Part shown: piece by piece, positions 1-15,572 of the stretch
Layout: every line of letters begins with the position of its first letter
Numbering within the stretch: the first letter of the stretch is position 1
From: Haemonchus contortus
Lineage: Eukaryota > Nematoda > Chromadorea > Rhabditida > Trichostrongylidae
Assembly: GCA_000469685.2 (NCBI GenBank)
Contig: LS997565.1
Span: 43,918,666 to 43,982,665 of the forward strand
DNA length: 64,000 nt
Direction: 5' to 3'
Program-made: the position numbers and the translations under genes
The notes under the pieces: model-generated
Told to the model about the DNA's origin: nothing
Seen by the model: the letters and a program-made list of their open reading frames with translations, nothing else
Databases searched by the model: none

Positions 1-6
1 TTCCAG

Positions 7-1864
<1,858 letters not shown>

Positions 1865-1910
1865 TGTAGCTTAGGCGGCTATCGGCTGTCAATCGGTCTC
1901 AGGAATTTTT

Positions 1911-1929
1911 ATGTCTTCTGTGAAGACAT
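1911..1929 (+). other. small hairpin in the presumed 3' UTR of the AGXT2-like gene
   Basis: An 8-bp perfect stem (ATGTCTTC / GAAGACAT) with a 3-nt loop starts 47 nt after the stop codon. A second inverted repeat, GTTTTGT/ACAAAAC, follows at 1968-1983. I see no canonical AATAAA nearby, so the mRNA end is not placed. Function is unknown and short hairpins like these arise by chance. Confidence 0.3.
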
Positions 1930-4900
1930 CCCTTGTGTATTGATGTGCATATTGACCATATACAACTGTTTTGTTTACAAAACAACTGACATAAACATTT
2001 ACATGATTTAAATCTGTTTGAAAAGCACATAAACCTGCACAGAACACAGCAATAATACCCGATTTCATGAAAACAGCAAGAGCGATTCAATGCTATACAT
2101 ATAGGAAAATGATGATAAAGCCATAGAAAGAGCACGTGGTCAATAACCTGCAGTTCAATGGAATTTTCGATAGCTGATCGATCAATCAATTTTTGGATTC
2201 GTACTCGGGTTTATAGGTAAAATCGAGTTTTTGCATAGATCGTTCGATAAATCTTCATCTAAGCCAAAAAGAAAATCCGAAGCTAAAGTGAGGCTGTAGC
2301 AATTGCATGTTGCCAAAATGAACGACTTCAAATCCTATTATGAATCTGAATGGAAGTGGAACGCATGGCGCATTCCAGAAAATAAGTTTTGATGGCTACA
2401 AATGTTTAACAGCATCACTGACTAACACCGAGACAGAAAGACTCGATTATCCGCTACCGTAATTCAGTGAAATTGCGGTAGTGAAGGATTAGCAGCAATT
2501 TCTGCAGAACCATTTTGGATGGCGTATACTGGCTAGTGAACTAATTGCTTAGTGTCTACGATTGGCAACGTTAGAATTCCCCTCACTAGATCGGTCTTAA
2601 CTGGCACCATTAGTCTAGAGGCATCCGTAGCATCAAGGAAGGCGATCATCTTTCTGAGAAGATCCTCTCCATAGAATACCCTGTTTTTCAGTGAGATTCT
2701 CTGCTTCGCGTAGCGGCAAGCGGTCGTCGTTCGCTTCTTACACTATGACGCATTGATACCGATGTTGAGACAGGTGAATGCCTGACTCTGAAAAGACAGG
2801 AGATCACCTTAGTTTCCCATGTGATGTAAGAGTTGAGCTGTTAGTGCAGGCCTGGGATCCTTCTCAGGTCCTAAGCCTGAGCCCTCTGTTATTCACCTGA
2901 GATCATCTGACCCACATTCTCGGCCCATACTGCTACGTTAACATTTTTAACAAAACTTCTTAATTTATTAATAATTTCCGATAAGATATTCTGGGTATAA
3001 AATTGACAAAAAATACGAGCCAGTTGCCTATTCTCTGATACGCCGTGTCTTCGGCTGCAAGCTGTGGTCATAGATACACTTGAAAGCGCTGTTACAAAGT
3101 TGTGATCAACTCATGTAAAGTTTATTTGGAATTAAACACGTGCCTATCGTGATTATCATCTTCAAAAGGGTGGTTTGAATGTTTTGACTCAGTTTCTCCC
3201 AGGCCTAGACTTTCTTTCTGATGCATGAAGAAATTATGGAGTGGATAGGTAGAAGTAAGGAGTAATGCAGTGCCGAGTAACGTCTCATAGCGATGACGAG
3301 GTCTGGTAGACTTCAAAATCTTGCTTTTGACAGATTTGAACACCTTCTAATCACCTTCTTCGGAGGAAATTCGAAATAAGACATTCGTCGAAATAGAAAA
3401 GCTCTCCATGAACAGCAGATTATCCCCCAGAATATCCCATCCCTCGTTTTCAGAGCCATCAGCTTCGCTAACAAATGAGCAGCCCCACTGTTTGATATCG
3501 AAATTGAGGTCTCAAAAGGACTTGTGCTCTTCTCGTTGGATACGACTTGTTTAAAATTTTTCCTAGAACTCATTATGGGTTCCCCTCGAGGGGCGGACAA
3601 AAAAAACCTCTATGGGTTCATAAGCCTCTCTATGTTAGCTAGGAGCCATCGGTTTTCTTTCAAGGTTTGACATTTGGCCATACAATCATCATCCTCCACA
3701 AATGACTGGGATGTAACTCTCGTACCGTATTTTCCGCATACCGCACTTTACTTCCAATCCGCTATTGTCGAAAAACGATTTTTGCCAAAAAAAAATGAGA
3801 AAATGGGCACGGATCAGAACAATTGTGAGAATGTATGCTTTATCCTGAGTGAAATGTGGCCGCAAGATCGAAAGGAAAACTTTCTTAGCAAATGAATCCA
3901 ATCGAGCCCTCAGACTTTTGCTTCGCCCCTTTTGTGCAAGATAGAAATCTCCATGGATAATGTCTTCGAGGAGATTTGTAAAAAAAACTTTAAGAACAGT
4001 TAGCACTTTTACAAACGAGGCTAATCTGAGGTTACTCCATACAATTATCTTTCGTTTAGAGCATTTTACCGAGAGGCAATTAGAGTTCACAACCTTGCTC
4101 AAATTTATGCGTTCATCGTTCACAAAAAAGCTGATTCTACTTTTAATCACTTTGTATCGCAGTTCTTACTTATCTTCAGTTTTGAGCTTTAATCCCTTCG
4201 TGCAAAGTCTCTTGAAATGAAATTTAGTGAAGTAAAATTAAAAAAAGTGACGGTCAGCAGAATAAAGTTAATCATCGATATTAAAATACAACCATGAAGC
4301 AGAATTTGCACATTCGAGGCTTAGACTCATCGCAAATAAGTCCGAAAAGGGAATGAAGAACATCAGGAAAAATTTTAGAGAAACGGCCAATGCGTAGTTT
4401 ATCTATTCACTTATCGAACTTTTACCTTGTCCGGGGAGATTGCAGTCAAAATCAAAAGTATGTCATCGGCGATGTAGGTGGCGGGTGACGGTGAGCTCCC
4501 CCACCCTTTTTGCTCTCAGAATGGGATCCTGATCGAATGAAGAAGGCTATTGTGGAATTTAAAGCCAGTGATAGCAAAAACCGTCGAAAAGCCGAGCAAA
4601 GATGGGTCATAAACAATCACGTGAAATACGCTGGACGCAATTATTAAAACTGCTCAGAACAAAGAGGCGTTTTGTTTTTACACTAGTGTTAGGTGGGTTG
4701 AACAGATAAATTGATTATAAAGACGAAAATTTGTGGCAGTGGTTCGATTAAAAGCGCAAATTATAGCATATTCACAGAATTTCTGTGCTTTTCACTATCA
4801 ATCGACCTTTTTTTAGATTTTTTCTGCACGATTCATATAACTACTTTTTGTTTATTTATTTTTACTTATTCTTTATTTTTATTACTTTATCGTGTGATCA

Positions 4901-5484
4901 TTTCTACCCATGAATTTTCGTGTCTCAAAAATTTACCGTATTGCTTACCTGTCACATGATTTCATGTCTGAGTGGAGGGCCGAAATGTACAACGAGACCA
5001 GTGGGAATTGGCAAAGGTAGAGTAGATACAGCACCGCATCCATATACAAGTATGTCAGAAGACCAGTTGGGGTCGACCTGAAAAATACTGGACTAAATCT
5101 TGGTTATGGATTATTGGCATGACAACATTCTCTCCCTTCTCAACGGAAATTCATTAATTGCGTTAATGATAGGGCAGCCTACGCCTAGTATAAACGCTCT
5201 TATTCATTGTCATTCATGTCAAATATATATACTTGCATATTTTTTCTGATTGTAATGGCTTCAAAAAACAAAAAATAATTGAGAACTTACTGTAGAGAAT
5301 AGACCTCGTCTATGAGCTGTAACGTGTAGTATGGAGTATTTAGGATCATTTGTACAGTGGCCATAAATAGACACCTTCGTATGGCACGTTGTCGTCGTAG
5401 ATGCGTCAACTGTAAAAAAATAGTAATTTTAATTCTATGGTCAAATTTTTACCAGCAGATTTCTAAAATCAATTTTACCAGTAC
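1930..5484. other. intergenic stretch, no gene recognised
   Basis: No exon chain, RNA gene or repeat family was recognised on either strand. The longest open frame (minus strand, 3689-4150, 153 codons) has no recognisable motif. At a stop frequency near 0.06 per codon, about one run this long is expected by chance in 64 kb. Confidence 0.6.
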
Positions 5485-5542
5485 GCGTGCGGTTGCGTTG
5501 CGCTGCCCTAGTCATTAATTACGTCGCAACGCAACCGCACGC
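5485..5542. repeat. short GC-rich inverted repeat
   Basis: Two perfect 18-bp arms (5485-5502 and 5525-5542; GCGTGCGGTTGCGTTGCG and its complement) flank a 22-bp AT-rich spacer. The arms are clearly more GC-rich than the surrounding DNA. This could be a very short foldback element or a solo palindromic repeat. No coding function is visible. Confidence 0.75.
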
Positions 5543-8500
5543 TTCATTCCTCATCACTTCTGCTGAACCTGTCAACATTGTTATCTGCTGCTTATGTTTA
5601 CCAATTTTACTCGACAAAACTAGTAAATAGTTTGAGCCAACAGAAGAACCTCATAAATAAGAAACCCGACATTTCGCTATCGATTTTGCTTTAGTTTGAA
5701 AAGTTTTTTTGACTATTAAAATGACTTCAGTAGCGGTAGTAGCACTTCTTGGCAATGCATTTGAGAAAAAAATAGTAAGTCATAAATGAAACCTACTCGA
5801 ATGCTCTCTCTGGATTGGATCTTGAGCCCTTCTACAGGTTCGTGATAGATGCCTTGTGTGTGATGTTTTGAGACGGAGTCGCTCGATAATACGGTGAACC
5901 TGGAATATTTCAATTTCATTTTAATTCAGGTGTTTTTCAAATTTATAGATTAGGTACAAGAGATTGTGCGTAGTCAGTGACCCAGCTAAAGCACCCATGG
6001 CCTAGGAACTTTAAAATTTTTAATAGTATTCTGCTCGGAACGCCAAGCATCCCATTACTTCTGAGTCGCTTGAAAGCTAACTCAAGTTTTGAATGGAAAT
6101 ACACTGGGCGCTGCCCCATAGCCGATGTCTATGTTAAGTGCTCTTAAACTCCGAGTGGATAACAAGTGCATGGCGCAATTTATGAATGGATTTATAATCA
6201 GTAAGGACTATCTATGTGAGTAAACTTACTTGTTGCTGTTATTGTGGCAACAGACCACGAGAAGATCGGCTAGTATAGTAAAAACAAAAGGGCAAACATA
6301 GGAGACCAGAGCTTCGAAGACTGCCACCCACTTGAAGCCTTGATCACTGAAAGCGTCATTCGTTCACAAACATATACCGATCGTTGTAAATAATACTGAT
6401 GAAAGATAATGAATAGTAATAAATAATAAATACTAGTAAGTACAGTCCAAAACCACACCTCATAATTCGGGTATCACGTTCACATGTGACTGCCACCAGA
6501 CCGTCATTCGTGGATACGTGCCTTTCCGTTACCAAAACTAATGGCCAACTCTGAAAGCAAAGTTATTGTGGACCGTTTTAAGACATAATTTTTGTACAAA
6601 ACTGGATGTTGTTGTTTCATCTCCTTATTGGTGTGCGCCACGCACATGATTTCTGCTCAAAATCTTGCTAACACTCGAAAGCATATGTGTTATATACATT
6701 GATGCCACTTGGTCTAGAGTTCCATACCCCAAAAGAAGTCTCGACCCATACCACTAATTTCGGAAGGATCGAAGATTAGACTGACTACACCACTTTTAAT
6801 TTACCTAGAATTACCATTGGGGCACAGCTTAGGAGCAAGTCCCCAGTTGTTTCCTGCTCCAATTTCCTACCCCTTCATCCATATCTTTTGCCCTAAACTC
6901 TAACAGTTCTAAGTATTCCATATAGGTGATTAGGGTATTCCTGGTAAGCAGGACAAAAAATGCTGGGAGAGGGAATTAGAAATCATATTGCGTGCGAAAG
7001 AGTCAGATAAACGTTCAAATTTCAGAATACTACCGTGCCCTTTCGATGATCATTGAGGAGAGGGGCGAAGCTTTTTTAGGGTAACTTGGACATAATATTT
7101 ACCCTTGGACATTTATTTCCCGGAATCCAGCTTCCCATTCCTTGCCTCTTTGAAGGGTAAGTCGGTAACAGCATCTGAGCCAGAAATAGATCATCGCATG
7201 TCTTGCGTGGTCCTATCATGACGTCTTTACCGTAGCACAACTTTCGATTTCTCGTTTGCACGCAATAATGCAACCCCGATTTTCGATTAAGGTTTTCCCT
7301 TCTTTCTTGATGTGACCTGGTTTCAGCGACCCCTTTGGTACCACCTGATCACAAGATTAGACTTATAAGAAACGCTACAAGCCCACACCCGTCAACGTAA
7401 CGGGCAATGATACTTTTTTGGGGACATACATAGGAACGCCTTTCAAAGTGTGTGGTCGGCGAAACGGACTACGTCATGGGAATTATGAAAGTTGTTTGCG
7501 TGACTACGGAATCCCGTGCAGGCTGTGTACCAGACCACTGGTTAAATACGGGAAACTGCATAGATGGACCGTGGTCCCTTGCGGCTTCTACTAATCCCCT
7601 TTTATGACTGTTCATAAGCAGTGATTCTGCAAAGCCGATTAGAGATACTTGGGATCATAATGAGAGAGCCGTTCGGGAGTTCAAAGGCTTTAAAAAGAGT
7701 TCAAAGTGCTGACTGTGGGAGGTCGTCTTCAGCCAACTTTAAGAAATGTTCGGGCATGACCAACCTGAGTAACAAGAGCTACGATAGCTGTGCCTATGAT
7801 GAGCCTCTTTGTGCTTCGCAAAAATCCCAGAAGTCCTTGCCGATCTCTGAAATCACCGAAATTACTATGTAGGAATAGTACCCTTGCTAGAGGTGCCTTA
7901 ATGCTTTCCAATGGATCTGACCCCATTCGAGCTCAATGAGGTCTCGTTTTCTTGATGGCCAATTGAAAATGGAGTACTTTTTAGGGACGATGGTTACAAC
8001 ACATTGAACTTTGAAAGGTCTTTACAAGTGCTTGTAACGGCCTAGTACACCCTCAGCCTTCTACTGAATGTTAGCCTCAATTGGAAGAAATTTTTTGCGA
8101 AGTACATCTCGAAAAGACCCCATCAGCCCTGAGCACTTCGCTTTTCAGCAATTCGTTGGACGGCAGAGGAGGAGTTCCAGACTATCTCTAATTGTCTCAG
8201 TCCCACTGGAGATCGAGCATGGTGACTTAGTACTATGGGTAAAAGCCATCAAAAACTAAAGTCTCAAGCTCTTAATTCTATTTTGGCTCTTGTTTTGCAA
8301 CGGTATAGAGGGGCCAAATAATTGAAAGCCTGTCTTTTGGTGGGTGGGGCCAAAACCAATAAAATTTCAAGTTGTTTTGGTTGATGAGAGTGTTTTGATT
8401 GATAGTTTACTGCCAAAGGCCTATGCAGGAAGTACAAGAGTCCTTCTGTAAGTTTACGTTACGTTAGTTTACTTTATTCCACTGGGAAACGAAACGGCTG

Positions 8501-11500
8501 GGATATTGATAAAAAGGCAGACACGAACATATTCGTGAGCAATTCGAAGAATCAAAATTTTCACATTTGGAATCCTCAGGATTACGCCATGCTCCCGCTA
8601 AACTTGAGCCTCAAGATCATTGAGATTCAGATGCTATAACACGGAAGATTGTTGTTTTCTGAACTATCAGATCTGGGTTTTTGAATTTGAGGGAGTTTCT
8701 CACTTTTTGTAGCTGATGCTAGAGGACAAAGGCGTAGAGAGTGAAGGCAGACGCAGTTAAAAAAGGAGTTCCTGAATCTGGGGAGGGGGAGGGGGGATTC
8801 GAAGGAGTAGTAATGGATTATGGTTCCCTTGTACCGCTTCCTTCCGAACAAGCAATTTTTTCAACAATAATTCTATTTTACTACCATTAGGTAGCTGGGC
8901 TGTCTAAGGAAACGAAACATAGGGCTATTCTAGCGAATGAGCTCAGAGATGATGGTCTCCTTCGTAATTCAAGAAACCTCAGAGATATCAACGGTAGATA
9001 AAGCTATCTCTTGGTAGTTACTCTTGTTTCCAGCTCTTTTACTGATACCTCGCACTTTATTACTCAATTTACTGGTACTCTGTGGGAGAAAACATGTTTA
9101 TGGAGCTTTAATAGCTTATAAATCGCATAGAAGCTACCGTAACGGCTCACCTCTTCAAAGGGAACAAAATAACAGCACATCGTTGAACAAACATCACCAA
9201 CCATACCCAATTTACAAAACAAGCAGATGAATTCGAAAAGAACAGCAGTATTTTACAAAGGAAGGGTCCTGAAATTGATACAAAATTATCCAAAAATACA
9301 AGCAAAATCTGATATTTTCACGTCGGAGCTTTATTTTGGACTTTTTATCTGCGAAAAGGAGCAAATACTTATTAGCCCGGTTCAAAATTGGTCACAAATA
9401 CGTTAACAAGTGTTTCTAGGGATCCTGCAACGAAATCAACAATTAAACGGAAACGTAGTATAATTTTAAAAACATCCCTGAAGTTGTTAAATTGGTGAAT
9501 AACAACTTTTGCTTGGGCTTAGCTACATCTCTCAGGAATATCTGAATTAAGAGAGCCCGAAAATGAAACGATACTCGATTGACGTCCCTTACAGGAAATC
9601 CTGATGCAAATGTGAGGTAGAAGGAAGTCGTGGTGATACCGACTGTGCGCAACATGGGTCAATTTTCCGGATCAGCAGGGCTATTGTCCCACGAATCTTC
9701 TTTGAGAAGAAAAAGCGACATTTTGTGTGCTGGCCGGCTTCTTATTTATATAATTCATCTTGCAGCTCGAAAACTAACTAAAAAGTAACTTTTCACTCGA
9801 ACTGACACAGACAGTCATTGGAGCGCGGTCTTCAGTGAGGTATTGATCAATAATCGACCACATTCAATTTCGTAACCCCGCTATTGAAATGCATATAAAT
9901 TATTTTGAGATTATTGACTTCTTTCTGAATGAAGGCTGCTTGCAGATAGCCGCGGTTCTAGTGATTATCTTTTAAGTTAACTCTGGCTAGAAAAAAATTT
10001 TCACAGAGAGGTTATTATTTTGCTTTTTGCTCATCCCGGAATTCCCAAAAGAGCTGTCTTGTTTGCTATGCAAAACAATGCTCATGACGCAGCATTTCCC
10101 TTTGTCTGGTCAAATCTCAGAGGAATGATGGCATAATTGGCTTTAGACAATCCTATTTTTAGGATGCGCCATGGCTTTCGACTTTCATTTATCCTACCTT
10201 GGAGATAACGAGTTAGATATGTCACCTATCACACTAAAAGGCCTCATTTCCCTTTACACAGAGCTTTCTGGTGTCCGAAAAAGGACAGATTTCAAATGGG
10301 GTAAGTTCTAATTGTCAGCATAAGTCAGGACATGTTTATTGGATGAGATGTAGACGAAATGGATGGAATTTTTCTTTCACACACTCTTTTTCTCAACTTC
10401 TTTTTCTACAACTTTTGAAACTTTTTATGGGAATTTCTAAAGATCTGAAGGCGGCATTATTTATAATTCAATCTTTGATTGGACTTCGTTTTATTTTTTT
10501 CTGTAAAATAAAGGTTAGAGCCCACCTTTCATGGAAATAAAAAGTGATTGTGACATGATATCGATAAGAATAATGAAGAGTGTCGTAAGATCGGCAAAGA
10601 CGATCCAGATGAGAAACAAAAAATGATGTGATTTTTTCAAATGTAACAGCCTGACAAGTGCCTGAAAAAAGAAAACATTAGAAAAACATTATATTTATTG
10701 TTAGTAAGCAGTTATCAATGCTATGACCCACTCACCCATGAGATGACTACTACTGATATGAAGATGATAACCAGTATCAACCAGAATTGCACTTGTGATA
10801 CCATCATCCATACGCGAAGCAGATTCTCTTCACCTTGAAGAGACTGCGACATCTACAAAAAGAAGGCTGTTTGAAGGTTCATTTCTCTCAAAAGAAAGGT
10901 CCGGAAAACGATTGATATACATATTTGGCAAGCCGTCAACAAAAGCATACAGATTCGATAAACTTCAAAAAACTGGATTACAAGGACTAGAAAGTTACTT
11001 ATAAGGTCAAGATAATGGAAAGCAAAAATATAGTAGCGCATTCACTTTAAATTTTTTGCAGACTAGATTCGAAAAATACTGATATTTGCAGAGGAAAAGA
11101 AGAATAATGGAAAAATTATTGATTGGTAAACTTCAAGAAAAGCCAAAGGTGGCCATTCGATGAACGGAAAGAAGCGGAGAGGTATGCCAAACGTCATAGA
11201 TACGATCGAAACTCAAGTCAGAAACAAAGGACATAGACGAAAAAGCGGAAAATCGATCGACGAATCAATTATCGATTGATGATGAAGGTAGCACAGTATC
11301 TGTCTTTAGTATTACAGAGCTTGCCCAAAATTGCTCATTGAGCAGAAGATTGGCAATCTTGTTAGGTAGCCTTCGAAAGGTCCGCTAGCGGAGCAAGGAG
11401 CAAGTGGCCAAGAGTGAGTAGCTGAAGGCATAGAGCCAATTTAAAGTTATCTCATACTTAATGGTTTTCGTACTATACAAACTATAGGTAATGGATCCCC

Positions 11501-11698
11501 TTGAGCATATGTTATTAATCTACCGACAGATCAGCCCCCTCCAAGCTCCTCCCCATTTAGGCGTCATGATATGAAGCATGCTGCTTGTCGGCGACTTGAA
11601 ACTGGACATAAAAAAAGCGGAAAAAAAGAAGATGGCATTCGGCTATTATAATAATTGATGAAATATTTTGATTGATTAGAAGGAATTCAACTAGAAAG
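5543..11698. other. intergenic stretch, no gene recognised
   Basis: No recognisable exon, RNA gene or transposon was found in about 6 kb. Open frames on both strands are short and carry no known motif. The one local oddity is the G-run cluster listed separately at 8780-8796. Confidence 0.55.
8780..8796 (+). other. potential G-quadruplex tract
   Basis: Three guanine runs of 4, 5 and 6 bases are separated by single adenines. Splitting the longest run gives four GGG tracts, enough in principle for an intramolecular quadruplex. It lies in intergenic DNA with no adjacent gene, so no regulatory role is suggested. Confidence 0.5.
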
Positions 11699-11936
11699 CG
11701 TAGGTGGTGCAGTGGCAAGTGACGCACTATCACAAACGCGTGGTCATGGGTTCGATATCCGCTCAAGCCAACTAAGTCTTCCATCATTCCGAGGTACCGG
11801 ACTTGTCTGGGAGGATAAAAGTCTGACTTGTACATCGACTAGTCACATAAACTCATTGAATACATGCAGATGCAATCCGCCACTACGACTCTGATTTGAC
11901 GTCTGAGGCGGGGCGCATCCCGGAAACGGGACAGAG
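11699..11936 (+). mobile_element. tRNA-derived SINE-like element, copy 1 (near full length, diverged)
   Basis: This copy starts with a tRNA-like head: an A-box-like stretch around GTGCAGTGGCAAGTG at 11706 and a B box, GGGTTCGATATCC, at 11748-11760. A body follows, ending in GGCGCATCCC. The same body segments (GGGAGGATAAAAG, TGACTTGTACATCG and the terminal GCGCATCCC) occur in the copies listed below. The order head, B box, unrelated body and 3' tail is that of a tRNA-derived SINE transcribed by RNA polymerase III. I do not recognise a named family. Confidence 0.8.
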
Positions 11937-12640
11937 TAAAAGTTTCTACTATTTGTTTTGATCAATAATTTTCTAAATACATGTATGACAACAACGACAG
12001 AACAAATCAACACGTGTACAGGTTGAGTAAACAAATTCTTGAGCGAATAATGGAGATTGCCTTGCGTAGGTTCTCGAGCAAAAAAACTGAAACCAAAATA
12101 AAGAAAAGTAGGGTAGAAGAAAACTGAGCGGTGAGAGCCCAAACCTAGGAAACTAGTTAACGCTAAAAAGGACCGAAAAAAATGGGCGAAGTAAAGTAGA
12201 AGGAAGTCTTCCGTAGAGCTAACTACTATACCAAATACTTCACCCATGATGGTCATATTGATGAAATGTCTCCCCCACAAATGAACCACCATCAGAAGCC
12301 TGAATTTTGAGCAAAGCACAGGAAGTACCAGGCAAAAATAAGTTTGAGTTCGGGTTCAGAAGAAGTTGATTGCTCGTTACTCATTCCACTTTAAAAGAGT
12401 TTTTGGGAGTCACCCCGACGACATCGTCAACAGCTTTTTAATGATGGCAGCCAATGTTCAGAGCTGCACGTTTTCGATCATCAATGCACTTTTTCACATC
12501 CCACCCTCGAGACAATTGTCAGCCCGAGAGGAGGGGCCTACAAGTGGGGGGCCTCAATAAATTGGATGAGGGCAAGATTGATCTCCATCCAGCTGTTCAT
12601 CATGAAATGTGCTTTGAGGACGTTATAAAATTCCGTCTAT
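11937..12640. other. intergenic spacer between two SINE-like copies
   Basis: No gene recognised. A 158-codon minus-strand open frame (11843-12319) runs into the SINE-like copy on its left and shows no domain, so I treat it as chance. Confidence 0.5.
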
Positions 12641-12843
12641 GGTATGCGCCCAGCTCTGGACTTCCATTCAAAATCGGTGGCGGTGGCCAGCGGATGTACA
12701 ACTCAGTGCTTCTTTCCTCCCAGACAAATCTGGTACCTATTAACCGATCCCAGAAGAATGGAAGACCTCAGGCTATCTATCCGAGATTCCAACCCGTGTC
12801 CATGCGTGCGCGATAGTGCGCCACTTGCCACTACACCACTTCC
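12641..12843 (-). mobile_element. tRNA-derived SINE-like element, copy 2
   Basis: This is a minus-strand copy of the family, with its head at the right. In plus-strand reading it contains the body segments TGGCCAGCGGATGTACAA and CTCCCAGACAAATCTGGTACC, and at the head end GTGCGCCACTTGCCACTACACCAC. The B box is degraded (GAGATTCCAACCC). The 3' end is shortened relative to the copy at 43092. Confidence 0.8.
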
Positions 12844-15480
12844 TCCCTACCTTATTTAAATGTCAAGAATACAGCAAGATGGCCAAAAGCGCCGCCCTAC
12901 CCAGACCGTTCGAGGGATCGGACCACGAGCTTTCACGGACTTTCTTCAAATTCAAATCTAATTTATGCACTTTCGTGCGGATTTCCTATCATTACCGTAC
13001 TCCTCTACCTCTGTGCACTCCCCTAGACCGCTGCAAATCTGGCCTTATCTCTTGCTAGGTTCCCTAATGCAGACGCCCTTGCTAGAAGGGGCAAATGATG
13101 ACAGAGTGCCGATTCAGATTATCCTCTCCTTTAAGTGCCTTCAAGTTTTTCTAGGTACAGGGATTAATGGATATACGTAGCAACTAATAGTCTCGGAAGA
13201 TTTGACGATAAAATTAGCTGGAAATCAGCAGCGGAGAAAATTAATGGTTCAGTAGCTATTTTAAGGCTTTCGAGCAGCAGTTCGGGTTTTTCAAGAGTCA
13301 CCAAGTGGGAGCAGCCGAAATTGAAGCTCATCTTCTCCGAATTGGAGGGGCAAAAGCTTGATGAATTCTGACTCCAACCAATATTTATTTACTTAGTGAT
13401 TTGCGAGTCAATTCTAATCTCGCCCCCTTCTCTCCTCCTATTAATCCTAAAGGGAAGCGAAGACTGGGTAGTTCATGGTGGATATAGTAGCCCTTTGAGT
13501 GGTGTAAGTGGAACACAGCGATGCCGATCTGAGCCCTGGGTCCGGCTCGTGAAGGCCTTGCCCAGGATAACTCTCATTTAGAGGTCAAAGTCATAATGGT
13601 CTGCTAAACTCACACAGTAATCAAATTAGAATAAAATCAGATTGAATTCGATAAAAAAACGTTTTTCGATGAACGGATTCGATCAGAATTGATGTAATCC
13701 CACAAATTTGAAAGAAAAGATCGCAGTTCAGTTGTAACTATTACATCGGGCTTTGGGACCTGCCAGGGTGTTCTGAAAAAGTTTTGTAGGTGCCGCTTGT
13801 TAAGATATATTCTATAAAACATGAATGAAGTCAAAGAAAATGTAATCTGTCGGATCTGATAGATAGCTATAGGATCAGGTGAGGATAGCTCCCTGTAAAA
13901 ACAATGATAAGGGTTTTTTTGGGGAAAAAAAGCTAGCAATTTAAGCATTTCTAATAGGACCCCTTTTCACTCGTTTATGCTTGGCTTGGCTGATGACCTT
14001 GCTGAATTTGCTTCATTAAAGACAACCTCCTTGTACTGCATGCGTTCTACTAACACTAAGTGCAAGAAACGTCTTCTTTTTGTGATGGATTACTCGAGGA
14101 AAAGCACTGAACGATTGAAGATTAACAGTGGGATACAGCGGTCATAAGGTCCGAAAAGTAAAGGACTAAAGTTGCTGCCAAGAGGTTGCCACAGAATCAT
14201 CGATTGGGGGCTGTGTTCGAACACTTATGAATGGGTACCCTGCATCGGTTTTTACTTCGGTGAGAGATTCGGAAACGCTATCCCTTCTCTTCCACACCCC
14301 TACCCTAACCTTCCGTGTTAGGCTAATGGCAAGCTAAGAGATCCGAGTAGCTAACGCAAAGTGTAACTGGTAGTCTAGCATCGAAAAATCATTCGCAGTT
14401 ATAGTTGACCCTTTATAAAAGAGATTTGAGATATAGCATCCTGATATTGTTGCTATAAATCCCTCCTCCTGACATTGATTGACCCTTCCAAGCTGGGATT
14501 CCATAGCTTCTACATCTACTCGATATTAGAACTTTCTTCTACCTTACACCTGGGTTGATGAGTTCTATGGGGCGAAAAGAATGGTTGCCCCGGGTAGAGG
14601 TCGGCTTAATGGGCCATGGAAGTGAATCGAACAGAAACAGCTTCCACGTCATAACGTTCCTTTTCTTGACCTGGGAGACGCTTACAAGCTTGTAGAAAAT
14701 AAAAAATAGCTATTCCTAGTAGAAATAGCGGAAAAGAGCATTCAGATATGGTCCGACGCAAAACTTGAGGGTCCCGAAAGGAAAATCTGTTTCTGAATGC
14801 AAAAAAGCAAAAAAAAAACCAATAAAACACAAAAAAAGAGAAATTCCTCAAACAATGAGAATATGGGCTGTATACGGTAGTCCACTTGACTGTAATAGCT
14901 GTAGGAAAGAATAGGGACTTCGATTTGAAACTGCTGAATAGGAATTACGACTACTAAAAACCGTTGACGGAGGGAAATTTGCACCTTTCCGTGCTACTGA
15001 ATTGCCTCCTTCGATTTTTCAAAAAAGCAGAGGAGAGAAGGTTTGAGGTGCTGCTTATGGGCCTCATTTCTCAGAAGGCCTCAAAATAGACGACGCTCCA
15101 TGGATACTGTAACATAGGCGGTCAAAATGGCATGCTACGGTAGTGTCAAAGCTTAGGTGAAGCAAAGATTGTACGATTCAATTAACAACTGTGAAAGCGA
15201 CCCCTGAAAGAGGGCCAAAGCAAATCCTCTATTCTGACGGTCGTTCCCACATCTATCGCCCAAACAATTTTTTCCTCAGACCCATGTAAACGAGTCAGCA
15301 TTGACCTCTTCACGCTGATTTTGGGGAAAGGGAAGTGAGTTAATGCTGAAGTGAAAGTGAGCTCAAGCTCATTGGCGTCGATACTACACCCAAAATCCGG
15401 GGGTGAAATCCTGGACTGGTCTCGCCTGAGGTAACCTCGCCTTTAGTTTTCTGGAACCGGTCAAGTGAGAAATAGCAGGG
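12844..15480. other. intergenic stretch, no gene recognised
   Basis: No exon chain, RNA gene or repeat family was recognised on either strand in this 2.6-kb stretch. Confidence 0.5.
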
Positions 15481-15572
15481 AGGTCACTTTGGATCTCTAG
15501 TTAGTTTCCACCACCAACAACCAAAGGTGTGGTTGTTGGTGGTGGAAACTAACTAGAGATCCAAAGTGACCT
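15481..15572. repeat. perfect 43-bp inverted repeat with 6-nt loop
   Basis: Arms 15481-15523 and 15530-15572 are exact reverse complements over all 43 bp, separated only by AAGGTG. The complementarity continues imperfectly for several bases outside. A partial third copy of the arm end (GGATCCAAAGTAAAGGTCA) follows at about 15592. Transcription would give a long perfect hairpin resembling a siRNA or miRNA precursor. It could equally be a very recent foldback insertion, a replication template-switch product or an assembly artefact. Confidence 0.95.

Noticed and set aside
3689..4150. 153-codon minus-strand open frame
   Set aside because: No domain or splice context. With stop codons near 6 percent of triplets, about one such run is expected by chance in six frames of 64 kb.
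11843..12319. 158-codon minus-strand open frame rich in Phe/Leu
   Set aside because: It overlaps the SINE-like copy on its left, has no recognised domain, and is within chance length.
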